A DNA stretch of 64,000 nucleotides, taken from NCBI GenBank assembly GCA_024734495.1, contig JALMQS010000089.1, positions 5,592,420 to 5,656,419 of the forward strand, given 5' to 3'. This document shows positions 40,920-52,540 of the stretch, one piece after another (within the stretch, counting starts at the first letter, position 1; each line of letters begins with the position of its first letter). The DNA is from Forficula auricularia. Taxonomy: Eukaryota; Arthropoda; Insecta; Dermaptera; Forficulidae. Position numbers and translations under genes: made by a program. The notes beneath the pieces were generated by a model. It saw only the letters and a program-made list of their open reading frames with translations. It did not search any database and was not told the origin of the DNA.

Positions 40920-41060
40920 TTCATATCACTCAGGATATCCGATTTATTTCCTTTCCGATGACCAGTCAACTTCTTAGTCATCTTGTTTGTTTGTTTTTAT
41001 TTCTCAATCCCCAAACTTCACTTCCATAAGTGAAAGTGTTCAATGCCGTCACTTTCTTCA
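40920..41060 (-). pseudogene. LINE reverse transcriptase tail, tiny remnant
   Basis: The minus strand gives KVTALNTFTYGSEVWGLRNK, and downstream in another frame MTKKLTGHRKGNKSDILSDM. The first resembles the (L)TYGSExWxLRKxD segment and the second the FLRxxxGxxxxDxIRNExI segment of LINE C-terminal regions. Only ~45 residues are visible and broken. Confidence 0.45.
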
Positions 41061-41205
41061 GATTCAGCTATATAATATATCTCTCGCTTTATCTCTTCAT
41101 TCAGATTTCAAGATTTCATAAAACTAATTCATTTCATGTTATTATAATCTTTCTTTCCTTTTTTAATCAAAGTACCTGGAACACCGACCGTTACTCGGTA
41201 ATTTT

Positions 41206-41389
41206 TACTTTACCATACAGCGTATGGTCAAGTATTGTAATCGTACATGAAAAAAGTGTTTTTTCCTTCTTTTTTTTCGAAATATCTCAAAAACGGCTGG
41301 AACTATTTTGATTAAAAAAATTGGACGAAACATTTTCGGTCTACAAAAAAGCTTTAATAAGTGAACATCGAAAAAATTATATTTTTCGA
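41206..41389 (+). repeat. G-run repeat family, copy E (5' end only)
   Basis: TACTTTACCATACAGCGTAT to AAAAAATTATATTTTTCGA, cut off where the ribozyme-bearing fragment begins. Confidence 0.75.
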
Positions 41390-41541
41390 AGCAGACAATA
41401 AAAGAGTGTGTCTTCTGCTGGAATTATAAATTTTATTTATTTATAACGAGACTATAGTTTCGAGGACTTTGCCCTCTTCATCAGTCTATTACAATGTATT
41501 CACAGGAATTAATTTATGAATGAAAGGTTAACATTTTTCAT
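41390..41541. mobile_element. Ribozyme-bearing element, single arm
   Basis: It matches the left arm and centre of 31569-31902 and ends near the centre of the palindrome (GGTTAACATTTTTCAT). It directly follows the truncated G-run repeat. Confidence 0.7.
41441..41494 (-). ncRNA. Hammerhead-like motif
   Basis: It is identical in layout to 31625-31678. Stem II is GAGGGC-AAA-GTCCTC with one G-U pair; core, ACTATAGT and GTC are intact, plus the extra A. Confidence 0.55.
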
Positions 41542-42065
41542 GTGGTAAGGTTAGAAATTACATAGAGTGGGCAAGTTAAGAATTGACACTGTGTCAAATG
41601 CCGTAAAGTTATCACTTCTGTCATGTGGTCTTAAGCACAAACGCGAATTTTTTTATTATAAAAACATCGCTTTAGTGGAAGAAATTCTATTATCTTGTAA
41701 AAATAACCTGATTTGTAATTATTTGCGTTGCTTTTATAATTAATAATCAGTGCCATAGAATTTTTTAATCATCATTTCACCTGTTATGCTTTGAATAGGT
41801 ACTTTTTCGTAATAAAAAAAAATTCAATCGCTTTATTTAATCGACGGAAAAAATATAAAAAAAATTTGTAAAATCGTAAATTTTAAATTAAGAATTACTT
41901 TTTTAGCCCAAAATTGGTGGATCTGACTTCTAGAATATTTAAGCTCTATAATACTCTGAGGTATATGAGTCAAACCATTGACTAGGATGTAGTTGTCGGT
42001 TGCCACAGGGTACTTCTCCCATAAGAAATGAAAGAAATTTTTCTGTTTTTGGTTCTTATATATTT
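41542..42065. other. No gene recognised
   Basis: AT-rich spacer. Confidence 0.5.
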
Positions 42066-42114
42066 TTTTAGGAGACGTTTCGACAAGTATGCCTTGTCAT
42101 CATCAGTCTATAAA
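42066..42114 (-). ncRNA. Hammerhead-like motif, isolated copy
   Basis: Minus strand: TTTATAGA, CTGATGA, extra T, stem II GACAAG/CTTGTC with GCATA loop, GAAA, CGTC, TCCTAAAA. Stem I has two pairs, a 3x3 internal loop and three more pairs. ACGT at stem III is self-complementary. Cleavage predicted between 42074 and 42073. No inverted partner was found nearby, so it is a separate subfamily of the same motif. Confidence 0.5.
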
Positions 42115-43358
42115 GTAAATACAAAACAAGGAACATGAATATAAATTTGTCATGAAGAGAAACCATGCAAGGTCATATTAATTGAACATTAACAGTAAAA
42201 ATATAAAGTGATGACTTATTATATGATTATTAAACATAAGTAAAATTAAAATTAATTTATACCTATTTCCGTTTTTATCATCAATATACAATCTTTACTG
42301 TATAAATCAGGCTGGATATTTCCAGAATTACAAGGTGGTAATGTGTTCGAATGGCATATGTTGCGAAGAGTAATAATTACGAGTCCTTATCAGTTTACTA
42401 CAATTTTGTCATACTGTAATAATTCTAGAATATTATCAAAAAGATATTCTATATCTGTAAATTTACGTCATTTTCATTCAAAACTGAAAAAAAATTAGAA
42501 ATTATTTAAGGGCGCCCTACATTTATGAGATTAAAATCTCACTATAAATAAAAAAATAAAAATTAAATATGGAAATTAATACTATTTTACACCTTAACCG
42601 TGAAAGCATAAATATTTGTGGTATTAAAGCACAAAATAAGGTTAAGTTTTTATTATCTATTAATAATATAAATCGCGGGTCTAAACGTAAATCCTCACCA
42701 TCACTGGATCAAAGTAGAGTCTGTCCATCTTTATTTTTATTTATTTATTAGGAGTATTATTTTTTGTTTTTTACTTGATTTATTAAGGAATTCCGAATTA
42801 TTATTCAGAAGTTTCCAATAAAACAATCTCTGCTATTAGTTATAAATCTTAAAACAATTAAGGTCAATATATCTGATTACTCATTATTTTGTCAACTAAT
42901 TTAATTAAATGACAAACACCCAAATTCCTCTATCGGAGCGATAAGTTAACAGGAAAATATGAAAATATATCTGATCTCAATAAAAATGTTTTAAAGCCTT
43001 TTCCGTTAGACACTTCCGGGTTTATTTTACTCCAATTTAAGTATCAAATGACTTAGAATCCTGCTATGATGTCAGCATTCTCTCTCAGTGCGCACTGAAG
43101 TTAGCTCAACAGTTAACGATACAATTTAGGTCAAATTTATTTCTAAATATGTCTGAGGCTATTGTGAATATCATAGCAAAGGGAAAAGTACTAATTTCCT
43201 ATTTCATGTAAAAGTGATCGTAAAAAAATTGGGAATAAAAAAATAAACCAATCATTATGAATATTCAATGCTATATCAATTTTGGATCCAAAGATTACTA
43301 ATTTGATTTTCCATTGGATAGAAAATCAGAAAAATAGAATATTGGAAAATTTCTTTTT
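42115..43358. other. No gene recognised
   Basis: AT-rich. The frame at 42569-42751 has no known domain and is not credited. Confidence 0.4.
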
Positions 43359-43798
43359 GGACGAAGTTCCTTTACGGGGCTTGCGGTAGGAGCTAAGTAG
43401 CAGAAATCGTCACGTAACGGAAACAAAAAATATTTAAATCCAAAATCCTGGATAAAAAAACTAAAAACAAAATTTCCATTTTAATGATAAAGTAGTTATT
43501 GATTTATTTTGATTAGATAATGTAAAAAATTTTTAAATAATATTAATTTCATATAGCGTTATTTAAATATTTCTCAACTTTAAAAACTAAAGATAGTAAT
43601 TTTACACACATTTTGATTTTCAATATTTAATATATTTAGGAAAATAATGGAGTATTACAATTATTAATAATAGCCAGTATTTATGGAGTATGATTTTTTA
43701 AATGGGATAAAATTTTTGGCCGTATTTTATTAACTCTAATATTTTTAAAATAACGTAAGCAACTCCGTTCCTGACGTGGGTTCCCCGACCGCACACGT
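43359..43798 (+). mobile_element. Non-autonomous Helentron-like element
   Basis: The start GGACGAAGTTCCTTTACGGG plus GCTTGCGGT resembles the left end at 38710. The end CAACTCCGTTCCTGACGTGG followed by GTTCCCCGACCGCACACG gives the matching inverted subterminal pair (GAAGTTCC/GGAAC-type, ACGGGG/CCCCG). The ~440-bp AT-rich interior has no ORF, as in Helentron-associated short elements. Confidence 0.65.
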
Positions 43799-44660
43799 TT
43801 GATTTTTTTTTATAATAACGAAATTACAACAAAGGTATTCATTTTATCATAGACTTCTCTTGAATAAGCTTATTCTTTAAATTTTTTCATCAATTGATCA
43901 GTTAAAGTTTAAATCAAAAGTAGAATTTAAGACAACTTTCCTTGTTCAAACGTAAGAAATATATGACTCTAAAATATCTAAATTTAATTTATAAAGTTGA
44001 TGGGACAATGCGTGCAAATTCCAAGAACATCTGAGACGGTCTTCTGAGTTCTGAGAGGAAAATTGATGAGGATTGTAATTTTTATTTCATGCTGAATAAT
44101 TAACCCATGAATAATAAAATATGTTATTATCCTTATTTAATTATTAATTTTTATTTTTTATATTTTTCATTTACTTTATATTATTAATTATAAATACCTA
44201 GGTATTTTTCCCTTCGTTAAGGAATCGCTCGAATATATATATTTAGAAACAGAAAAAGTCGAGCACCCTATTCGGCCCATTTCTTGCTTATCTATTTTTT
44301 CCTTGGCCTAATCTTACAACATTTTTTGTCCTTGACAACTCCAAGAAATGCTTTAAACACTCATTCTCAACAAAACTTTTGTTTTTTTACTTTCTTTTCT
44401 TTTTCAGGTATTATATAAAAAAGAAATTGGATAAAATTAAAAGAAAGTAATGATGGCTTTGGACTATTTCTTGAAGGTTTTCTAAAAACACTAAAAATGA
44501 GTCAATTTATTATTTGTATAGTAAATATATAATACATAATTAACTGTAAATTTCATATTTCCAATGAATTGTACACGTTAAACATATTATCGAAGATAAA
44601 ATTTGCAGATTTTTAATATGGCTCTTTTTTATAAGGAGTCTTGAGAAGGTATTGATTTTT
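43799..44660. other. No gene recognised
   Basis: AT-rich spacer. Confidence 0.5.
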
Positions 44661-45606
44661 AACCGACTTCAAAAACGGAGGAGGTCCTCAATTCGACTAA
44701 ATTTTTTTTTGTTACCTGATTTCTTCGGCAATTGTGAACCGATTTTGATGATTTTTTTGCATTGGGTTCAGTCTAGTTTCCGATTGGTAAAAATATAAAT
44801 TTCATTGGCATTGGACCTTTTTTCGTTATGTATGTTCACCCATAACTTCTTTGTTTATGGACCGATTTCAACAATTCTTCTTTTATTGCAAGGGAGTACC
44901 TTAGGGCTGGTCTCATATTAATTTGGACAATTATGATGATATGATCAATGATGAAATAACGTAAATCTCCAATTCTTATGAGCAAATAATCGAAATTATA
45001 ATAAATAAAATCTTTTATAAAAAAACAATCTTAAAACGTTCATTTAAAACCCGCAAACGTTTCTAAAGAATTTCTATATTTATTAATTTAATTTTATTAT
45101 CATTTTCTGATTCATTCGCCCGACCCGTTCTCTTACGAGATGCATGCAAGGTATTATATTAAGTCACTAGATATTAATAACATCACTAAAGAGAAAACTA
45201 AAAATAATTTAAAAAAAAAAATAAAACCTACTTCAAAAAAATTAAATGCAACAAATAAAATAATAAAACTCAAAAATAAAATAAAATAAACTAAAAGGTA
45301 TAAAATAATAATCTAATTTAGTTACAACTAAACGACGAAATATTAACATGAAATCACTTTTTGAAGTCCGTGCCAAACAAACTATAGATGCGATCTTACC
45401 CCCTCCAAACGTACTAAGTAAGATCCGTCGAGTTCGATTCATAAAATGTATATTTTTGGCACCGACTTCAAAAATTGATTTCATGTTAACATTTCGTCGT
45501 TTAGTTGTAACTAAATTAGATAATTATTTTATACCTTTTAGTGCATTTTATTTGATTTTTGAGTTATTATTTTATTTGTTGCATTTAGTTTTTTTGAAGT
45601 CGGTTT
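44661..45606 (-). mobile_element. GAAGTCGGT-family element, reverse copy
   Basis: It runs from AACCGACTTCAAAAACGG through the body (CATTCGCCCGACCCGTTC at 45112) and AATAACATCACTAAAGAG to the palindrome at 45230-45600. Open frames on both strands across the palindrome (45242-45484 minus, 45348-45620 plus) encode similar peptides because the arms are inverted copies, not because they are genes. Confidence 0.75.
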
Positions 45607-45839
45607 TATTTTTTTTATAAAAATTACTTTTATGAAATTTATTATATCTCTTCTAAGTTCTAATTTAAAATTGAATATGGTGCCTATCACATTTTGAGTT
45701 TCATCGGTCTTCGCCCGAGAATCCTATTAATTTCACTTCTTATTGTCCGTCCGTCTGTTAATCCACCAGAGCTGAGCAAAAACGAAACCAAGCAAAAGCT
45801 AGAAATATAAAATTATTTTGTAACGTGCAAAGCTTTGCT
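45607..45839. other. Nothing recognised
   Basis: Short AT-rich stretch between two repeats. Confidence 0.5.
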
Positions 45840-46760
45840 CTCCGAAATAGGTCTAAAAAATTTAGATTTAAAATACAGGTATTTTATATAATCTTATCTA
45901 GAACCGTTTATTAAAAATCCAAACGTTTCAGGAGAAATTCTCCCTTTATCATAGAAAATTTAAAAATTCTGCAAAAATAGTTGCTTTAAATGGAATGATA
46001 AAGCAACTATAAAAGAAATAAATATTTTGAAAATATACAATGATTCTTGGATACGAAATTACCTTGAATATAAATAAATAATAGAAATATTTAAAATTAA
46101 CTGGTGTGTTCACCAGACGACTTTCATATTTTCATTTATTTGAAATCATCGCGACACTACTAATTTACACCCCTTCCTTTATTTCGTTTTTTTTTTATTT
46201 TCTCAAAAACGGCTCTAACGATTTTTTTAAAAATCAGTGTATTTATCAAGTGTCATGAGTTAATAGTTGTGTCAAATTTTTAATCCGATTGAATTAAAGG
46301 AAGGGGTTGTAAATTAGGAGTGTCGTAAAATAAATATTTTAATCGTTCATATCTCGTCTTCGGAAAGTCACAGAACCTTGAAATTTGAAACTTATGTTAT
46401 CTAGAGGCTACAAGAACTATAACAAGATTGGCTAAAATAGAAAAACAGGAAGTTGATGTTTACGTACGTAAGAATGTACCTCCCCCCCTGCGTTTCGCAA
46501 CCATAAGTCACAGAGATACGAAATTTGAAACTTAAGCTTGATTTAGGCTAGAAGGAGTACAGCAAGGTTTTGGTTGAAATCGAAATACTGGAAGTGGACA
46601 TTTACATGAAAGATTTTTCTTCTTTTTTTTCTCAAAAACTGCTCCTACAATTTTTTAAAAATTAGTCTATTTATCAAGTGTCATGAGTTATTAGTTGTGT
46701 CAAATTTTTAATCCGATTGAAATAATGGAAGGGGGTGTAAAGTAGGAGTGTCGCGACACC
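45840..46760 (-). repeat. Dispersed repeat shared with 10300-10690, plus a tandem unit
   Basis: 45900-46090 matches 10500-10690 in reverse complement. Two forward units at 46185-46350 and 46615-46760 share CTCAAAAACGGCTCTAACGA-like starts and ATTTATCAAGTGTCATGAGT and ATTAGGAGTGTCG-like ends. Confidence 0.55.
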
Positions 46761-47129
46761 TCAAATTATGAGGTTGGGTAAGATAATAATCAATACAAAA
46801 TTTCAGATCAATCGGAAGAACCCTTTGAGGTGGCTCATCTCATTTGAAAATTTGAAATTTCAAGAATTTCGCACTATTCGCTTACTATATTTTGTTATAC
46901 GTCGTTAAATTGAAACAAAGAATAAAAACATCGATGACAATGAAATTAGTAAACATTATTTTGTGAAATCCCGCCCCTATCTTTGTCATTTAGTCAGGAT
47001 TAAAATACATAGAGAAAAAGAAGAAAAAAATTCAAGTGAATTCTATTTGATGGCCGCTTTGCCTACCTCTTAGGCGTACATCGAGACATCCCTAAAGCAA
47101 TCCCTCATGTCTCAGTGTGTGTCTCATCA
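46761..47129. other. No gene recognised
   Basis: AT-rich spacer. Confidence 0.5.
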
Positions 47130-47635
47130 TTTATTTATTTATTTATTAATATATACACGGGCAGAAAGCCCAATTTTAATCAATTTATACAATAGAGTAG
47201 TGAGAAAAAAAATGTTTAACAATAATTTTAAATATTAATACAAAACAAATACTAGAAAAAAACAACTATAAAATATAGATTCAGATACAGATACAAATAA
47301 TATGAATGCAAATCTAGATGTGAATGTAGATATAAATACAGATATAATTACAGAATTAGACATGAATACAAAATATAAGAATATATAAATATAAGTACAA
47401 GTACATACAACAAAAAAACACATACAAACATTTATGTGCCAAGCTTTCGGAAAAAATGATCTTTAATCTCATTTCTGGATGAATTGAATATATCGAGAGC
47501 CATATTCTGATTTCCTGTTCTTAATATGCGACTCATACCCGAGTAAATTAGGTATGAAAATCTATGTGTGGGAATTGACAGTATTTCTGGATTCCTAGTT
47601 CTATGGCTGCTAACATTGAAGGTGACTAATTCCAA
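47130..47635 (-). mobile_element. LINE 3' end with hairpin and (AAAT)n tail
   Basis: On the minus strand the end of an ORF2 is followed by ~280 bp of AT-rich 3' untranslated DNA, then GGGCTTTCTGCCCGTG, a small hairpin, and a tail of AATA repeats. CR1/L2/I-type LINEs end in microsatellite tails of this kind instead of poly(A). The tail matches that of the SINE at 12229-12452. Confidence 0.65.
47432..47635 (-). pseudogene. LINE ORF2 C-terminus
   Basis: The frame reads SSHRTRNPEILSIPTHRFSY, then LIYSGMSRI, and ends FNSSRNEIKDHFFRKLGT. Many insect LINE polymerases end with RxRNxxxLxIPxHRTNYxxxSPxxRxxRxxN...FxxSxxxFKxxL, and this matches in order with moderate divergence. It lies directly before the 3' untranslated region and tail at 47130. 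The N-terminal side changes at about 47640 into an unrelated LINE fragment, so this is a 5' truncation or a chimera. Confidence 0.6.
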
Positions 47636-47639
47636 GAGC

Positions 47640-47885
47640 CGAGAGTTATCTGTCCACTTCTCTTCCTCAAGGTTCTTCTTTCTCTGATTCTTCCAAGAAC
47701 TTCTTCATTTGTAATTCTATCCATCCATTTGATATTCATCATTCTTCTGTAGCACCACATTTCGAAAGCCTCTAATCTCTTTCTCTCCGCTTCTCCAATC
47801 CTTCAGGTTTTACATCCATATATGGCTAATGTCTTCAATAGCATCTCCCTGTTTTATAATCTGATTGAGGAGGAGTATGCCCTCA
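47640..47885 (-). pseudogene. RTE-like reverse transcriptase C-terminal fragment
   Basis: Minus strand: LLKTLAIYGCKT, a TGA in place of a tryptophan codon (47803-47805), then KRLEAFEMWCYRRMMNIKWM and DRITNEEVLGRIRERRTL. This matches the strongly conserved tail region of insect RTE-like endonuclease-reverse transcriptases (YGCETW...RIEAFEMWCYRRML-I-W--R-TNEEVL-RI---R-LL). The frame is otherwise open to 47626. It abuts the LINE tail at 47432-47635 in the same orientation but belongs to a different clade. Confidence 0.75.
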
Positions 47886-48204
47886 TACATGCAATTTAAA
47901 CATATATAATAAAATCTTTAATTCGAGCTAAATTCATTTTGATTAAAAAAACATCTAAAATATTTTTGATAAATATTAGAAAAACAGCCTATATCTGAAG
48001 TTTAATTTAATTTCTGTTAATTAAAATTTCGATCATTTCTAAAATTAACCTTTTTTCTTAATTCCGCTCTTTATCTGAAATTTGATTGGAAATTTTTAAA
48101 AATTCAATAGACATGTAAGTACATATAGAATATTTTTTACAGGGAATATATGTTTTGTTGTATAGTATATGTATATACGAGTGCTCTATATCTAAACACG
48201 ATTG
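47886..48204. other. No gene recognised
   Basis: AT-rich. The minus-strand frame at 48058-48285 runs into the minisatellite and is not credited. Confidence 0.5.
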
Positions 48205-48440
48205 GAAGTAGGTGTACACCTCTTTGGAAGTATTTGGAAGTGCTTGGGAATATTTGGAAGTACTTGGAAATATTTGTAAGTGCATGGAAATATTTGTAAC
48301 TACTTCGGAATATTTGAAGTACTTGGAATACTTGGAAATATTTGGAAGTACTTAGAAATATTTGAAGTACTTGGAATTATTTGGAAATATTTGGAAGTAC
48401 TTGGAAATATTTGGAAGTACAAGTGGAAGTAAGTGTACAG
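48205..48440 (+). repeat. Minisatellite, TTGGAAATATTTGGAAGTAC unit
   Basis: About twelve imperfect units of 18-20 bp. Its right side continues into TTAGGTCGCGGTTCACCTCT, which also forms the ends of the small element at 56576-56732, and GATTGGAAGTAGGTG at the left matches that element too. The array is probably an expansion inside a copy of that element. Confidence 0.8.
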
Positions 48441-49164
48441 CATATTAGGTCGCGGTTCACCTCTCGTCTACACTTATATACTTATACTTCTTAACCCTGG
48501 GTCATTTTTATCATGTCGCTTTTAGGGTTCCGTTTAAAAAGTTTCTGCAATGTCTGTCTGTATATCCGTCTGTCAGAGCATTGTAACTCGAAAACTAAAC
48601 AAGAAACCAATTAGGAATTTATATGTATTTATTTTCCCCAAAATTAAAAATTGTATCTGGACGCACCGGCATCGGCAGTGCTCAAGCCAAGTTCGATTCG
48701 AGCGAGCGTGCACTTTATAGGAAACTTTGACGCCTCTGTAATTTCTAAGTTGAAACATGTATATGACTGAAATTTTTTCCTTACTAGCAGTTCATAAGCT
48801 TAACTAAATTACGAAATTTCATATTTCTATTGCTTAAACCATCCAAGTTAGATCAAACCAAAGACAAACTTTTTTGTCGCTCACTCACTTTTTGACTTAT
48901 CAAAATTATAGAGTAAGAGTTAATTAAAATGTTTCACCTAGAACCGACACCAAGTTCCTTAAAAATTATAAAATTCTAGAGTACTTCCGGTGATCCTAGA
49001 ATCGAAAAATGACACGTTCCCTTTTCAACAGCATCTTATACTATGAAAGAGTGAAGCTAATAATCTAAATTATCATCTAGTAAAAATTTACCTGCCCTAG
49101 AAGGCTAAAACTTGAATTTTTGACAGAGTATGGGTCATTTCAAGAATAAATTTGATATCTTAAG
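48441..49164. other. No gene; includes repeat 48530-48640
   Basis: TGTCTGTCTGTATATCCGTC and CAGAGCATTGTAACTCG at 48545-48590 pair with 30950-31070. ATGTTTCACCTAGAACC and AAGTTCCTTAAAAATTAT at 48930-48970 recur at 63925-63970. Nothing coding is supported. Confidence 0.45.
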
Positions 49165-50148
49165 TAGGAATGTTATGGAGGTTGGTTTACCGGTTCCCGG
49201 AGTCGGAGATTTTAAATTTGATTTATCAGAGTCGAGAGCCGGAGACGAAGTTGGAGTAGAAGAGAGATGTATTTAACTAACTTTTAAGCGCAGGCCTAAT
49301 GAAATATAATTCAGTAATCATCTCTTTAAGGGAGTTCAGGACAGTTTATCTATCTGGTTGATCTTCCAAAACATTTTTGCATTTCTGCAGAGTGACAACG
49401 CCTGTCTACTAAATTTTTCAATAAAAAAATTGTTAATAATGAGGTTAATAAATTTTTTCTAATTATAAAAACATTTATTTAACACAAAATCGATTTTAAG
49501 AAATAGAGGTGGAATTCTACACTAGTGCTTTTGTTATATTCTGTTGGCTGCAAATAACTTTTTATTTTTTACATTTGTGAATAACTAATTAGCTAGACTG
49601 TTAAATCTATTGAAAAATGTGTCATTCGATTCATAAAAGTTGAATTATTGATCTGTATAAATTTGTTCAAAATGATATTAATTTGTATAGAAGTTACAGC
49701 CCTTTTAAAAGCTCGGTCCATTTATTTCCATGTTAAAAGGACAATTTTTAATAATTTATTTCTCGGTAATGGGACAGAGGATCTACTTTAAATTTCGGGA
49801 ATAAATATTTAATACATCAATGATTTGATGGTAAAAATTTGAGAATTTTCTTATAAAAATGATAAACAGTCCCGAGCCCGATTAATCAGTCAAATATATA
49901 AATAAAAATACACATACGTAAGTAACATGCAACAATAGAAAAATATGCTGGCGTGAGGGGACCCGGCTGACAAGTCAAAATTTGTAGGTACGGGCTCTGA
50001 CTGGCCGCGGTCGAATCTTTCGATCTTCGTTATAACCTCCGATTCAAAATTATCGGAGCCGAAGTCAGAGTCGGAGGTGTATAGTAAAATCAATCGGAAA
50101 TTCCGACCTTTCGGAGTCGGAGTCGAAGCTCTGTAACATCCCTAATCT
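49165..50148. repeat. Element with GGAGTC-repeat ends
   Basis: GGAATGTTATGGAGGTTGG and CCGGAGTCGGAG at the left, and TCGGAGTCGGAGTCGAAGCT plus CTGTAACATCCC at the right, form diverged inverted ends. The (GGAGTC)n-type subterminal motif is common in arthropod repeats. No clear target duplication. The minus frame at 49890-50093 includes part of this repeat and is not credited. Confidence 0.5.
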
Positions 50149-50342
50149 TAACTGTTTTGAGAGTCATAAGAATCCTCGGTATGCTGTCCCATTTGCACTT
50201 GGTCAGCTTATTTATGGGGAACCTCGTTATAAACATTTTTAATGTGAAGGGTAACCCGCTCATCGAATTATCTTTTTTTCTTACTCGGGCATTTTGCCTA
50301 TCACAATGAAGGTTTCAATGATTTCTGTGCAACTAGTATTTT

Positions 50343-50477
50343 TTAGACGTTGTTGATTAACCTAAAGTAGTTTTCCAGCATCACGCGATGTCGTTTACCA
50401 GTAACAATAATAGTATTTCCTTTTTCGGAAAAAATCTCAATGATATCATCATCCTTAAGACCAATATCATTTTCCAT
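50343..50477 (-). CDS. Small unassigned ORF (44 codons)
   Basis: An ATG at 50477 opens a frame beginning MENDIGLKDDDIIEIFSEKG, ending ENYFRLINNV. The composition (acidic start, then NTIIVTGKRHR) is more protein-like than the neighbouring low-complexity frames, but I recognise no family. It may be a relic exon or the start of a lost transposon ORF. No promoter or splice sites can be assigned. Confidence 0.25.
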   Translation of the reverse strand: MENDIGLKDDDIIEIFSEKGNTIIVTGKRHRVMLENYFRLINNV

Positions 50478-50944
50478 AATAAATTATAAGTTGTTTCAAA
50501 AACAAAATCGAAAAATATAGAAAAAAAACACTGTATTTTCATTTCGGATGAAATTCCAATTACTAAACCATTAATTAATTAACGAGTGATGCAATACTTG
50601 TGCCTATAATTTATATATATATTTATTACAAGGATAGCTAATGACTTTTTTGTAGAATATCATCATCTAAGCTTAGCTACTCTTGACCCAGCTCACATCG
50701 ATGGTAAAAAATCATTTGATAAGACTGTTTGAAATTTGATGGCTTTCATAAACCAACCAAGTACAGTTTTAATGTTTATTTTCCACTGCATAGTATTAAA
50801 ATGGGGATGCCCAAATATCGAAATTCGCAACGCTTCTATATATCGTCATTTAAATCAATCTGCTTTTCCAACTTCAAAAAGGAAACCAACTTACCAATCA
50901 CATAGAAGAAATTACTTTACTGGAAAAATCTGAATTAATTCGTA
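50478..50944. other. No gene recognised
   Basis: AT-rich. A frame at 50736-50933 is not credited. Confidence 0.45.
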
Positions 50945-50946
50945 TA

Positions 50947-52538
50947 CGAGCCCCGTCCCATCTCAATTGGCCCATCAATATTTTTTCTTTTTAAATAAAA
51001 TTATGCTAACTCACGGTAAATTTAATTTAAATATTTATTTTTATTATCATTTGGAACAACATTTTAAACAATTTAAAACATTTTATTGTAACATTTAACT
51101 TAAAATTATTTTTTAATTGTTAAAAACAAGAAAAACAAGGAAAACATATAAAATCCAAAATCTTTACCACTGTGTACTAGCCTTTATTTTTAATTACGGC
51201 TTGAATTCTTTTGGGCAACGTACTTATTAAGTTTTGACACTCATCTTGAGTGAAAGTATCCCAAATATTTTGAAGTTTGTGTTTTAATTCTACTAATTTT
51301 TCTAGGTTGTATTCGTAATAGCTCTTTCGTTGTGTGCCAAAGAGTTTCTATTGGTGACAAGTCGGGACTGTTTGCCACCCACTCCAAAAGTGGAACGTTA
51401 TGATCAGAAAGCAATTTTAAAGATTTTCTTGATGTATGGCAGGCCGTCCCGTCTTGTTGGAACACAAAATTATTATTATTCTGCAATGCATCTGCCATTG
51501 TTGGAAGTAACGATTTTTTTAAAATCTCTAAATATTTATTGGTGTTTACAATTCCATCAATGAAGTGAAGTTTTCCAATACCTCTAGCAGACATTGAACC
51601 CCATACCATAACTGAAGCAGGAAATTTTACTTTCTTTTTTAAACAATCTGAATTGAAAGCTTCGTTTTTCTGACGAATAACTCTGCTTCGATTGTCCCCA
51701 ACACAAACGTCAAAACGAGACTCATCACTCCAATGGACACTATTCCATTCATCACTCGTCCAATTAATGTGACTTTTAGCCCATTTAAGCCGGTTTTTCT
51801 TTTGTTTTAATGTCAAGAGTCAAAAATTAGTAAAATCACTAAAAAAATTTTTGGAATAAGTTGCAATAAAATTATCTTATAAATTTTAAAACCTAACTTA
51901 AGGGCTTCTCTATGGCACGTGGATCTTGAAACACTTCGCCCCACAGCATCGCTCCAAAGAACAGATAATTCACCGTAGTTCGAACGCCTGTTTTTTCTAA
52001 TAATCTTCTTCAATTCTCGTCTATCAGCATCTGATAATTTGGATTATCGAGGTTTTGTAGCTATTGTACCCGTTGTTTTATGAACTCGAATAATATTTCT
52101 TACAGTAAACTTTGAAAAATTAACTAGATCGCCAATTTCCGCGTTTGATTTTCCCTTTTTAAATAAATTGATAATAATTGAGCAAATTTTTTCATCAACA
52201 ACCTTTCCATGAGTCTTTTTTAATAATAATAAACAAAACAAACTTTCTTTTGTTGGAAAAAGGCAAAGCCTACTTGATTATTTCACATATTCAAAGATTC
52301 TTAAAAAAAAATCGTGAAAAGCAAAGAACTATTTTTTATATAAAAATATGTTTTTAACAATCAAAAAATTAAAAAATAATTTTAAGTTAAATGTTACAAT
52401 AAAATGTTTTAAATTGTTTAAAATGTTGTTCCAAATGATAATAAAAATAAATATTTAAATTAAATTTAACATGAATTAGCATAATTTTATTTAAAAAGAA
52501 AAAATATTGGTGGGCCAATTGAGCTGGGACGGGGCTCG
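50947..52538 (-). mobile_element. Tc1-type transposon with ~190-bp TIRs and TA TSD
   Basis: CGAGCCCCGTCCCATCTCAA starts at 50947 and its complement ends at 52538, each next to TA. The inverted repeats continue almost unbroken for about 190 bp (for example TGGAACAACATTTTAAACAA and TTGTTTAAAATGTTGTTCCA). The total of 1,592 bp is the usual size of a complete Tc1 element. Arm similarity suggests a fairly young insertion, although the transposase is disabled. Confidence 0.9.
51178..52241 (-). pseudogene. Tc1-like transposase (DD34E), broken
   Basis: Minus strand. The N-terminal helix-turn-helix (NLFKKGKSNAEIGDLVNFSK, VRNIIRVHKTTGTI) is followed by an in-frame TAA at 52044-52046, then by the second DNA-binding helix region (LSDADRRELKKIIRKNRRSN). 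About 60 bp near 51820-51885 does not fit the family, and the frame changes there. The catalytic part then has Asp31 in WSDESRFD, Asp122 in FQQDGTACHT and Glu157 in SPDLSPIETLW (numbers from 51816), with 34 residues between the last two, the DD34E signature. A frameshift near 51300 spoils the C-terminus, whose true end is at 51178. The three catalytic residues are intact but at least three lesions make it a pseudogene. Confidence 0.9.
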
Positions 52539-52540
52539 TA

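Noticed and set aside
45242..45620. Overlapping open frames on both strands encoding similar peptides
   Set aside because: They lie on the two arms of a palindrome; inverted copies of one sequence give similar peptides on opposite strands. Other family copies do not keep the frames.
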